The notes under the pieces were generated by a model. The model made no database searches. It was not told the DNA's origin and was given only the letters and a program-made list of their open reading frames with translations. A DNA stretch of 64,000 nt, taken from the NCBI RefSeq assembly GCF_029953635.1, contig NZ_CP124543.1, positions 4,009,455-4,073,454 on the forward strand, read 5' to 3'. A program made the translations under genes and the position numbers. Positions 17,931 through 25,061 of this stretch are shown one piece after another; the first letter of the stretch is position 1, and every line of letters starts with the position of its first letter. Source of the stretch: Halotia branconii CENA392 (GTDB lineage: Bacteria; Cyanobacteriota; Cyanobacteriia; Cyanobacteriales; Nostocaceae).

Positions 17931-17988
17931 TGCCCGGAGTGGTAAACAATCACTAACATTTGTCAGTCACTGCATACCCCTCCGGGCA
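17931..17988 (-). terminator. Attenuating hairpin between cpcA1 and cpcE
   Basis: Perfect 9-bp arms TGCCCGGAG and CTCCGGGCA flank a 40-base loop that holds a smaller imperfect repeat (CAGTGACTGACA...TTAGTGATTG). On the minus strand it lies 11 bases after the cpcA stop and is followed by TTGTTTTGTG. It probably ends most cpcBA transcripts and allows partial read-through into cpcE. Confidence 0.75.
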
Positions 17989-17998
17989 GGATTTTCGA

Positions 17999-18487
17999 CT
18001 AGCTTAGAGCGTTGATAGCGTAGTCGAGGTAAGAGTTAGCTTCAACAGCAGGATCGCCTGTTTGACCGTGGTTAGCTTTGACATACTTCAAAGCTTCAAT
18101 GTACCAGCTAGGAGATAACTCAAATGTGCGGTTGATTTCAGCCAAACCACCGAGTAAGAAATCATCCAATGGACCTGTACCACCTACAACTAAACAGTAG
18201 GTAACAATGCGAATGTAGTAACCAATGTCACGAACGCACTTGTCTTTACCAGTTTGAGTAGAGGCGTAGTTAGGGCCTTGGGTGCTGGTGGTGTAGGGAA
18301 ATTTTTGGTAAACAGCATTTGCTGCACCTTGAGCCAAGCTTTGAGCATTAGAAGTCAAAGCTTTAGCAGCTTGTAAGCTAGCTTCAGCTTGACGGAAGCG
18401 ACCAAATGCAACTTGAATTTCGGTAGAGCTGAGGAAGCGTCCTTGAGAATCAGCAGCAGCTACTGCTTCGGTTAAAGGGGTTTTCAT
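17999..18487 (-). CDS. cpcA: Phycocyanin alpha subunit (cpc1-type copy)
   Basis: Second CpcA, 162 residues, with Cys84 in [20 protein letters not shown] and the standard C-terminus DYAINALS. It differs from the + strand copy at scattered positions (for example [30 protein letters not shown] against [18 protein letters not shown] in the other). Linkage to cpcE, and more distantly cpcF, on the same strand suggests the constitutive cpc1 operon. The Shine-Dalgarno region GGGAGATTAAGTAAACC precedes the ATG. Confidence 0.97.
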   Translation of the reverse strand: MKTPLTEAVAAADSQGRFLSSTEIQVAFGRFRQAEASLQAAKALTSNAQSLAQGAANAVYQKFPYTTSTQGPNYASTQTGKDKCVRDIGYYIRIVTYCLVVGGTGPLDDFLLGGLAEINRTFELSPSWYIEALKYVKANHGQTGDPAVEANSYLDYAINALS

Positions 18488-18578
18488 GGTTTACTTAATC
18501 TCCCAATTTATGTTGTGAAAAACGTAGCAGTGGAATAGTGACTTAATATTTAGTCGCTTTTTCAGCAATTATTAACAA

Positions 18579-19097
18579 TTAAGCAACAGCAGAAGCAGCT
18601 TTATCGAAATAACCACTTAGTTCAGAAATAAGGCTGTTGCAATCGCCTCTGGTGATGCCAGTGTTGTCGTTAGCGATCGCGATCGCTGCATCCTTCATTT
18701 TCTTAACACCCACTGCTACAGAAGCACCAGGAGTACCCAAAGCTTGGTAGGTTTCCCGTAGACCATTTAAGCAACGATCATCTAAAACGCTAGCGTCTCC
18801 AGAGAAGGTCGCGTAGGTGATGTAACGCAAGATAATTTCCATGTCGCGCAAACAAGCAGCCATCCTACGGCTGGTGTAAGCATTGCCACCAGGAGCAATC
18901 AACTGGGGCTGCTCAGCAAACAACTCACGAGCCGCATTCGCAACAATCGCTGATGAGTTGCTGGTAATACGGTTGACGATGTCCATGCGCTTGTTGCCAT
19001 CAGCAACCATGGAACTCAGTGCATCCAGTTGAGAAGCACTTAGGTATTCGCCCCGTGCATCAGCCTGAGAAACCACCTTTGCAAATGCGTCTAACAT
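18579..19097 (-). CDS. cpcB: Phycocyanin beta subunit (cpc1-type copy)
   Basis: Second CpcB, 172 residues, with Cys82, Cys153 and Asn72 all conserved. Position 76 in the chromophore-82 neighbourhood is Ser ([10 protein letters not shown]), where the other copy and most CpcB proteins have Asn. A strong Shine-Dalgarno (TAGGAGATTGAG) precedes the ATG. It heads the minus-strand cpcB-cpcA-(hairpin)-cpcE unit. No rod linkers follow, so its hexamers would use linkers from the other operon. Confidence 0.97.
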   Translation of the reverse strand: MLDAFAKVVSQADARGEYLSASQLDALSSMVADGNKRMDIVNRITSNSSAIVANAARELFAEQPQLIAPGGNAYTSRRMAACLRDMEIILRYITYATFSGDASVLDDRCLNGLRETYQALGTPGASVAVGVKKMKDAAIAIANDNTGITRGDCNSLISELSGYFDKAASAVA

Positions 19098-19531
19098 AAA
19101 CTCAATCTCCTAGTATGTTTTAGTTGAGTACGGTTTTGATCACAACCGAATTTGGTTAAGTTTGGCGTAAGACTGCTTGAACAGTCTAGGGAAGGCAAGG
19201 CCAGTTGATGATTCACCAGCGAAATGTCTCCCTTTCTTCCGAATCTGGAAACTTGGAAGATTTTACATTTCTTAAAAGATTGAATGGACTGGATCTTAGG
19301 TTACTGGATAACCTGCACCTGTTCTTTAAACTTGCATTTCAACCTTTTTTTCAACCTTCTTTCTTTTATACTATGTCGTTGGATCATTTTTTGTTACGAA
19401 TTATCATGAGTTTTGATAACTTTCCGTAACTTTACTTTACAAATGATTCATAAAAAGAGGCTAGGGGCTAGAGACTAGGGACTAGGGAAAGCAGGGGAGA
19501 ATAATGATCTCTATGCCCCATGCCCTATGCC
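19098..19531 (-). promoter_or_regulatory. Promoter region of the cpc1-type operon
   Basis: A 434-base gap between pebB and cpcB1. It is A+T rich with no supported gene. No TTGCACA repeat was found here, in contrast to the other cpc operon. 19455-19545 carries CTAGGGGCTAG and CCTATGC-type short repeats next to pebB. Confidence 0.5.
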
Positions 19532-20284
19532 CTATGCCCTATGCCCAATTGTCAATTTCCGTTCTAAGTCAAACAAAAAACCGTGGATATATTCTTCAGT
19601 CCATTCGGTTCCATAAAAGCGGGTGAACATGCCCCGTGCAGGGTCTTTCTCAGCCCGATAGCGTAGATAACGCAGTTGAGCTTGTTCAATATCCGCTAAA
19701 GCATGAGAATCGGTAACTGGTTGTGCTTGGTCAACAAAATTTAGGTAAGCCTGGAGATAGTCTTTAAAAGCAGCCAATACATGGGTTTTTACCGTTTCAT
19801 CTTGCTGTGTGCGAGTCCAGAGAAAGGCAGGTGAGAAAAAGGGACGGGCTTCTTCAGGAAAATCTCCTCCCCAAGGAAGATGTTGTTGATATGCTTCAAA
19901 AATAGACAATATGGGTTGTGTGTACTTGGCTTGGTACGCTGGATCATCTCGAAACAGTGGTTGCATATCCAAGGCAATCAGATGTCCTCCAGGTAGAGTC
20001 ACCAGATCTGCACCGAAGAAGGGTAAATCGTAATTCAGATGAGGAAAGATGACAAAATTGAGAACTTGCAGCGATTTTCCGCCTTGGACATGAGCAGCTC
20101 GAATTTGCCGCAGTTTTGGGGATTGAAAGCCAGTACTGGTCGTTAATACCTCTTCTTGATGTTTGCCCTTGCCTACAAGTGCTGATTTACTTTCAAATCC
20201 TGTGGGGATGGGATAGGGTTGTAAGTCTAAGCGTTCATGCAAAAGAGCGATCGCATAGTCCAAAAAAGGCTGATATAAAGTCAT
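19532..20284 (-). CDS. pebB: Phycoerythrobilin:ferredoxin oxidoreductase
   Basis: Ferredoxin-dependent bilin reductase that converts 15,16-dihydrobiliverdin to phycoerythrobilin. The 250-residue protein shows the PebB-specific blocks [38 protein letters not shown], and [29 protein letters not shown]. The gene lies 12 bases after pebA on the same strand, so the pair is one operon and the intermediate can be channelled. Presence of pebAB shows that the organism makes phycoerythrobilin, hence phycoerythrin. Confidence 0.95.
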   Translation of the reverse strand: MTLYQPFLDYAIALLHERLDLQPYPIPTGFESKSALVGKGKHQEEVLTTSTGFQSPKLRQIRAAHVQGGKSLQVLNFVIFPHLNYDLPFFGADLVTLPGGHLIALDMQPLFRDDPAYQAKYTQPILSIFEAYQQHLPWGGDFPEEARPFFSPAFLWTRTQQDETVKTHVLAAFKDYLQAYLNFVDQAQPVTDSHALADIEQAQLRYLRYRAEKDPARGMFTRFYGTEWTEEYIHGFLFDLERKLTIGHRA

Positions 20285-20296
20285 GGTAAATCTAAT

Positions 20297-21031
20297 TTAC
20301 TTTTTGCTTACTCCAACAGCTAATGGCACTGCATCCTCAAATAAAAACTCATACAAAAATCGCTCTGACCATTCATGACCAAAGTAGCTGCTGAATAAAC
20401 CAGATGCAGGATCACGTTCAGCACTGTATTGATCGTAATCTTTCTGGGCTTTGACAATTCGCTGAATATCTTCTGAGTCAGTTAAAGGTGTAGCTGACTC
20501 TAGCATCTGCCAGTACAGATTTAGATAATCTTTAAATGCTGAAAATACCCTTGTCCTTACAGTTTCGGCATCTGTCTTAGCAAACAGCAGGTATTTCGAG
20601 AAGTACTGATTAGCATCGTAGAACTTCATTTCTAAATCTTGTGCTAAGTCAGGATACTTTTCATGCAAGGCTTTTAGAGGATGAATATACTTTTTTAGGT
20701 AAGCTTCATCTTGAAACAACGGCTGAAAGTCCATCACAATCAAGTTTTTTACTTGGCCGAACGAGAGAAAGTCTACGCCGAGTAACGGTAAATCGTAGTG
20801 GTGACTGGGATAAATAACACTATTAAGGATTTGGGCGCTAGCACCCGCATCAATACTGGTATAGCGAATTTTACGCAACTCTGGACACTGATAACACCAA
20901 CTACGAATAGTAGCGGGATTTTTGCCGCGATCGCTTGCTTGATAATCTAACCCTGATGGAATTGGGCGACTTTGTAAATTAAACCGTTGAAATAAAGATT
21001 GTTCTAGATGTTGAATAAAGGTTCTATACAT
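20297..21031 (-). CDS. pebA: 15,16-dihydrobiliverdin:ferredoxin oxidoreductase
   Basis: First ferredoxin-dependent reductase of the phycoerythrobilin branch, acting on biliverdin IXalpha. Starting at the ATG at 21031 (MYRTFIQHLEQSL) gives 244 residues, the normal length. The frame is open 46 codons further upstream, but that part is not conserved-looking. PebA-like blocks: SWCYQCPELRKIRYTSIDAGASAQILNS, YDLPLLGVDFLSFGQ, DANQYFSKYLLFAK, and AERDPASGLFSSYFGHEWSERFLYEFLF. First gene of the pebAB pair. A CpcS/CpeS-type lyase gene lies 235 bases upstream on the same strand. Confidence 0.95.
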   Translation of the reverse strand: MYRTFIQHLEQSLFQRFNLQSRPIPSGLDYQASDRGKNPATIRSWCYQCPELRKIRYTSIDAGASAQILNSVIYPSHHYDLPLLGVDFLSFGQVKNLIVMDFQPLFQDEAYLKKYIHPLKALHEKYPDLAQDLEMKFYDANQYFSKYLLFAKTDAETVRTRVFSAFKDYLNLYWQMLESATPLTDSEDIQRIVKAQKDYDQYSAERDPASGLFSSYFGHEWSERFLYEFLFEDAVPLAVGVSKK

Positions 21032-21059
21032 CAATGTTATGCACTCATATACCTTTAAC

Positions 21060-21265
21060 CCTTGAGAATACGAAACATCGTGAATCCATGTCCCATTTCT
21101 CATAAATAATGCAACAATCCTTAATTTTTGGCATGGGAAGGAGGAATTGGGGCAAGGTGCGGAGTACAAGGGGGATGAAGAAAAATTACCTCTTTCTCCT
21201 TTTCTCCCTGCCCCCTGCTCCCCTGCTTCTTCATTTACTAGCCCCTAGCCCCTAATTCCTAGCCC
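21060..21265. repeat. Repeat-rich spacer upstream of pebA
   Basis: About 21130-21240 holds the G-rich then C/T-rich paired repeat seen also after the second rod linker, and 21238-21262 has CCCCTAGCCCCTAA-type units. The pebA promoter may lie between this and 21031 or further upstream of the lyase gene. Confidence 0.5.
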
Positions 21266-21847
21266 CTAATCTCTAGACAAATTACGTTGCATCATCTGTG
21301 TTAAAACTTCTTCAGACACACAGCGCCGTTCGGAGCAATAGGTCATTAAATAAACGCCATTCATCATCCGAACTGTGCTAGCGCGTACCCGAAAGTCATC
21401 TGTCAGAAACCAACAACGCTCTTGACCTTGATTATTGTCATATTCTGTATCAATGGTCAAAATGCCATCTTGACCAAACCAATAACGACTAACCACCGGA
21501 ATTTTTTCTACATAACCTTGGTCGCGTAATAGTTTACCAGATCGTCTTGTTTCGTCATCCGGTACATCAACCAAAACTGCTGCATAGTCTGGATTTGGTG
21601 CTTGTTCATCCAAGTTATCTTGCCACATAAAGCTGGCTCCCCCCATCGATTTAGCTGGATCAATTCCCTGCTGTTCACAGATGGTTTTAACCCTGGGGTC
21701 ATCTTTAGTAATGATGCCTATATGCAGGTTCGATTCTCCTGACTCATCTGCCACCAAATCAAAGTGATGCACGGTGCGCTGGATAAACCAGACACCTTCG
21801 CTTTTACTAAAAAAGTCAAGCATCGTCATAGGGGGGATGAGTCGCAT
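21266..21847 (-). CDS. CpcS/CpeS-family phycobilin lyase
   Basis: A 193-residue member of the S/U-type bilin lyase family (lipocalin-like beta barrel). Landmarks: MLDFFSKSEGVWFIQRTVHHFD (WxxQRxxHH signature), IITKDDPRVKTICEQQGIDPAKS, ASFMWQDN, LVDVPDDETRRSGKLLRDQGYVEKIPVVSRYWFG and DTEYDNNQGQERCWFLTDDFRVRAST. GAGGT lies 9 bases before the chosen ATG. Location just upstream of pebAB suggests a lyase that loads phycoerythrobilin or phycocyanobilin on Cys82/84 sites. Whether it is CpcS, CpcU or CpeU cannot be told from sequence reading alone. Confidence 0.9.
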   Translation of the reverse strand: MRLIPPMTMLDFFSKSEGVWFIQRTVHHFDLVADESGESNLHIGIITKDDPRVKTICEQQGIDPAKSMGGASFMWQDNLDEQAPNPDYAAVLVDVPDDETRRSGKLLRDQGYVEKIPVVSRYWFGQDGILTIDTEYDNNQGQERCWFLTDDFRVRASTVRMMNGVYLMTYCSERRCVSEEVLTQMMQRNLSRD

Positions 21848-22050
21848 CGTTTTTCTACCTCAGATTGCTTCTATCTAAAAATAAATGAAATGTCCGCGAT
21901 CGCTGCACTCATGTCAGTGTGAATTTTTGCCATTATTCATCCTACGACGATTGCTGTCACAATTACCAATAGATTTTGTAGAGTTTTAGACAATCGAGAA
22001 CAGCTATAATACCTCTAAATAATTAATCTCAATTCATAACAGGTAAGGAG

Positions 22051-22842
22051 ATGCAAAAACCATCCCCAGAGATTTTAGCTGCTATCAAAGCAGGGGTAGC
22101 TCTCAATCACGAAGACTTATACCAATTGAATTTCAGTGGTCTTGATTTACAAGGAGCCAACCTGAAAAAAGCTAATTTGATTGGAGTTAATCTCGCTCAA
22201 GCAAATTTGAGTGAGGCAGATTTGAGTCAAGCTGATCTCCGGGGAGCAGATCTAAGTCAAGCTGTTTTGAAGAACGCAAATTTACAAGGAGTCTGTTTAC
22301 ATCGGGCGGATTTAAGTGGGGCAGATTTAAGTGGGGCTAATTTAGCAGGAAGTAAGCTGCAAGTATCTCGCTATGATAGCCAAACAATTTTTCCGGCAGA
22401 ATTTGCCTACAAAAGCTCAGGGGCGGTTGGGCCTGGTGCTAACCTAAATGGAGCTTATCTGAATACTGCTAATTTGCGTAATGCTGATTTACAGGGTGCA
22501 AATATGCTGGGGGCATACCTCGGTGGCGCTGACTTGACAGGAGCCAATTTAAAAGGTGCTAGACTCAGCAGTGCTGACTTGCGGAGAGCTTTTTTGACGG
22601 GTGCTTATTTGCGAAATGCCCGATTAAATGGAGCAAATCTCGCATCTGTTGATTTGCGGGCGGCGGATTTAACTGATGTGGAGTTTGATCATCTAGAAAG
22701 TATTGCTGGAGCAGATTTTAGTAATGTGCAAGGACTGAGTAAAGAAAATAGATCACGCTTACTTAGCCAACCGATGGAAGAATTAGATGCTTGGAACTCA
22801 TTTACGCGTAGTACAACGCGAGCTAGTTTGCAGAGGGATTAG
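22051..22842 (+). CDS. Pentapeptide-repeat protein
   Basis: A 263-residue protein with two blocks of A(D/N)Lxx pentapeptides, about residues 28-105 and 128-225. The blocks are split by a non-repeat insert (SRYDSQTIFPAEFAYKSSGAVGPG). These repeats form a right-handed quadrilateral beta-helix. The N-terminal PSPEILAAIKAGVALNHEDLYQL cap and a polar C-terminus are common in cyanobacterial members. Shine-Dalgarno GGTAAGGAG is right before the ATG. Specific function unknown. A small hairpin terminator follows. It is divergent from the CpcS-like gene at 21266-21847 with about 200 bases between. Confidence 0.9.
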   Translation: MQKPSPEILAAIKAGVALNHEDLYQLNFSGLDLQGANLKKANLIGVNLAQANLSEADLSQADLRGADLSQAVLKNANLQGVCLHRADLSGADLSGANLAGSKLQVSRYDSQTIFPAEFAYKSSGAVGPGANLNGAYLNTANLRNADLQGANMLGAYLGGADLTGANLKGARLSSADLRRAFLTGAYLRNARLNGANLASVDLRAADLTDVEFDHLESIAGADFSNVQGLSKENRSRLLSQPMEELDAWNSFTRSTTRASLQRD

Positions 22843-22866
22843 GGCTTTAAATAATAAGTCAGAAGC

Positions 22867-22892
22867 AAGGAGGAAGTATTTCCTCTTCCTTT
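22867..22892 (+). terminator. Putative terminator of the pentapeptide gene
   Basis: AAGGAGGAA pairs with TTCCTCTTCCTT around a short loop and runs into TTTTG, about 25 bases after the stop codon. Confidence 0.55.
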
Positions 22893-23094
22893 TGACTTGT
22901 TCAATTTTATTTGAAAGCAGAGTTTATAGTAATCAAATAATCTCTAAATTATGGTGTTAATATTATTTTTCATTGTATAGAACAAGTTTGCTCTTTACTT
23001 TTTTAATAATTCCTGCCAACACCAGTTTAAAAAGAAATTCCTCACATTGTTACTCTTGCATTGATTGTCGTTGCCATAAAATAAGCAACCGAGG

Positions 23095-23634
23095 TCAATT
23101 TAACCGCTGTTCTAAATACTGACCAATCATTTGTTCTTCTCCAGCGCGGGAAATGATCGTTTGGCGGGTGCGGTATTGAGTGCCGATTAGTTTTAATTCT
23201 TCTTCAAACACGTTTCCACTGTACTCGGTTCGCAAACACATGGTTTTGGGGTCGCGCATAGAAAATTGAGCGATGATCGGTTTTGAAGTGGAAAATCCGC
23301 GATCGCGATACAATGATGTTCCTAAAACCCCAAATACTGTTTCACCTTTCGTCTGCTTGGGACTGGGGCTAACATAATTACTTTCCCACGTTGTTAAAGC
23401 TCCACAAATTAAAGCAGTTTCATCTGCCATTTCGTGCAATCTAGCTAATTTTATTAGTTCCTCGTGTCCTGGCTCTAGAAACTGCACAGTTAAAAAACTA
23501 ACTACTTCCTGTGTTTCTCCATCCTTGAGTGTATAGTAACGACGCTGCGATCGCCAGCTTCCCTCAGATTGCTGAAAAAATTCTTTAACCAGGGATTCTG
23601 AGGATAGCTGAGTAATTTGAGGCTGAAATGTCAT
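23095..23634 (-). CDS. Divergent CpcS/CpeS-like lyase
   Basis: A 179-residue S-type bilin-lyase-like protein. The signature helix reads EFFQQSEGSWRSQRRYYTL, matching the family's WxSQRxxxxL start. Further blocks are VSFLTVQFLEPGHEELIKLARLHEM, LICGALTTWESNYV, GTSLYRDRGFSTSKPIIAQFSMRDPKTMCLRTEY and IGTQYRTRQTIISRAGEEQMIGQYLEQR. It is clearly a different subgroup from the other two S-type proteins in the window: His-His after the signature is Tyr-Tyr. Its client subunit is unknown. The neighbours are a small unknown gene and a carotenoid-binding protein gene on the same strand. Confidence 0.85.
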   Translation of the reverse strand: MTFQPQITQLSSESLVKEFFQQSEGSWRSQRRYYTLKDGETQEVVSFLTVQFLEPGHEELIKLARLHEMADETALICGALTTWESNYVSPSPKQTKGETVFGVLGTSLYRDRGFSTSKPIIAQFSMRDPKTMCLRTEYSGNVFEEELKLIGTQYRTRQTIISRAGEEQMIGQYLEQRLN

Positions 23635-23990
23635 AACAGGATTTAACCTCTTCAGGATGGAGATTTACATAAAAGTTTGTGTGTCAAGTAGTCTACAACA
23701 TTTTTTATATTTTGTCACATAAGTTAATATTTATACATTTCTGTAGAATGTCTGGTTTGTATTAATGTTGCTCAATAGCTGCTTTGGGACTGGATACAGA
23801 AAAAAGTATTTTATTAAGGTGATTTTTGATGAAAAAAATACTTGTGTTGACGAGTTTCGACTACTTCGACTACGCCCTTCGGCTGCGCTCAGGATAAACT
23901 CAGCACAAGTTCGCTCAACTCTTGACCATTTTAGTTGGTTGAGCGAAGTCGAAACCAACGGCTATGGTAATTTTATTAGTATTAATTTAC
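23635..23990. repeat. Spacer with a double-hairpin repeat
   Basis: Within about 23841-23956, CTTGTGTTGA near 23841 is complementary to CAGCACAAG near 23901, and TTCGCTCAAC (23910-23919) pairs perfectly with GTTGAGCGAA (23938-23947). The TTTCGACTACGC core recurs at 30230-30290 and 30890-31010. No gene supported. Confidence 0.65.
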
Positions 23991-24194
23991 TTAAACAGTT
24001 ACCCAACCTTTTTTAAGCAGTGCCAAAAAAGTCGCATATCCTTTAGAAAACTCTTTCGGGTCTGGCAAAAAATACTCAGGAAATTCCTCATAAGGTCGCC
24101 AAGGTTCTGAGGAATTATGCCGTAAATGCAAGGCACAATCTGTTGAACCTGCTAATTTCCAAGTCATTTGACCTTCTGTTTGGATCTCACTCAT
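23991..24194 (-). CDS. Small protein of unknown function
   Basis: A 67-residue product from the ATG at 24194 (MSEIQTEGQMTWKL), preceded by GGTGGAG six bases upstream. It has a proline/glutamate-rich centre (SSEPWRPYEEFPEYFLPDPKEF) and ends FLALLKKGWVTV. No family recognised, no membrane segment. It lies between the divergent CpcS-like gene and the helical carotenoid protein gene, all on the minus strand, so it may be part of that group. The start and the coding nature rest on the ribosome site and codon pattern. Confidence 0.6.
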   Translation of the reverse strand: MSEIQTEGQMTWKLAGSTDCALHLRHNSSEPWRPYEEFPEYFLPDPKEFSKGYATFLALLKKGWVTV

Positions 24195-24433
24195 AGTTTT
24201 CTCCACCAAAATACTAAAACAATTATTAGCTCCTCAAAATTTTGACACCTTAGCCATTAATTTCTGTAAATGTTAATACTATTCATTGGAAATATTACTA
24301 GTGTATTAATATTGTGCTATGAAGTCTTAAGTTTAGTAAGGTACGTACTATTGCCTTACACTCTTAGAAAGCAATATTGTAACGTACCTTACAAAAATTG
24401 GAATTAAATCCGCGTTTCTTAGTTGATTTTAGT

Positions 24434-24469
24434 CATAGGTGCAGTTGCTTCTTCACAACAGCACCTATG
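24434..24469 (-). terminator. Hairpin after the carotenoid-protein gene
   Basis: Nine-base perfect arms CATAGGTGC / GCACCTATG with an inner GTTG/CAAC pairing, about 20 bases beyond the stop on the minus strand, followed by ACTAAAATC. Probably ends the message of the gene at 24489-24959. Confidence 0.65.
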
Positions 24470-24488
24470 TCCACAAATAACTAGATGC

Positions 24489-24959
24489 TTAGTTATTGGA
24501 CTTAGCACCCAACTGAGATACTACATTACGAATGAAGATCACTTTGCGGTCGAAGTCCATTCCATTGAGTGATTTTAAAAACTCTTGCCCTTCAGATGGC
24601 AATGAATAGTCAGACGGTACTTGGATAACTGCTTTTTGATCCATACCTTGGGCAAGCCGATACCAAAACGCCAGCTTGTTAGGAGTATCCATATCGCTGT
24701 AGGTTTGGTTAATCGGTGTATTTGCTCCTGCTAACAAATCACGCATGATCTGTAATTGCTCATCAGGAGTCATCTGTTGAACTTCAGGTACTAGTGAATC
24801 AAGGGCATCATGTCCCGCTACGTCCGTTGAATCTTTTTTGCTAATTGCTCCGCCAAAGTCTTCGTAGATATACCACAGCAAAGCTAGCTGATTGTCAACG
24901 CTAAATTTCTGGAACCTTTCTGCAACTTGTTCTAGGTTTCCAACAGCACTAAAAGTCAT
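24489..24959 (-). CDS. Helical carotenoid protein (OCP N-domain homologue)
   Basis: A 156-residue stand-alone homologue of the orange carotenoid protein N-terminal domain. Aligning by eye with OCP, the carotenoid-contacting aromatic residues are kept: Trp and Tyr in QLALLWYIYEDFGG (OCP Trp41/Tyr44) and Trp in NKLAFWYRLAQGMDQ (OCP Trp110). MTPDEQLQIMRDLLAG and the C-terminal helix FDRKVIFIRNVVSQLG also match. There is no C-terminal NTF2 domain in this gene. Family members quench singlet oxygen or phycobilisome excitation. Its position inside the phycobilisome region fits photoprotection of the antenna. Confidence 0.88.
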   Translation of the reverse strand: MTFSAVGNLEQVAERFQKFSVDNQLALLWYIYEDFGGAISKKDSTDVAGHDALDSLVPEVQQMTPDEQLQIMRDLLAGANTPINQTYSDMDTPNKLAFWYRLAQGMDQKAVIQVPSDYSLPSEGQEFLKSLNGMDFDRKVIFIRNVVSQLGAKSNN

Positions 24960-25061
24960 AAAACTTTACGAATTTCTACCGTTTCATCCTAACTAAGATG
25001 AACTGAGTGTAAATCGTTCATAAGTAGTGAAGAAAAATCACTCATAAGTTAGAGGATATTT

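Noticed and set aside
19205..19429. Open frame of 74 codons between pebB and cpcB1
   Set aside because: Lies in the probable cpc1 promoter, Phe/Leu-rich, no ribosome site.
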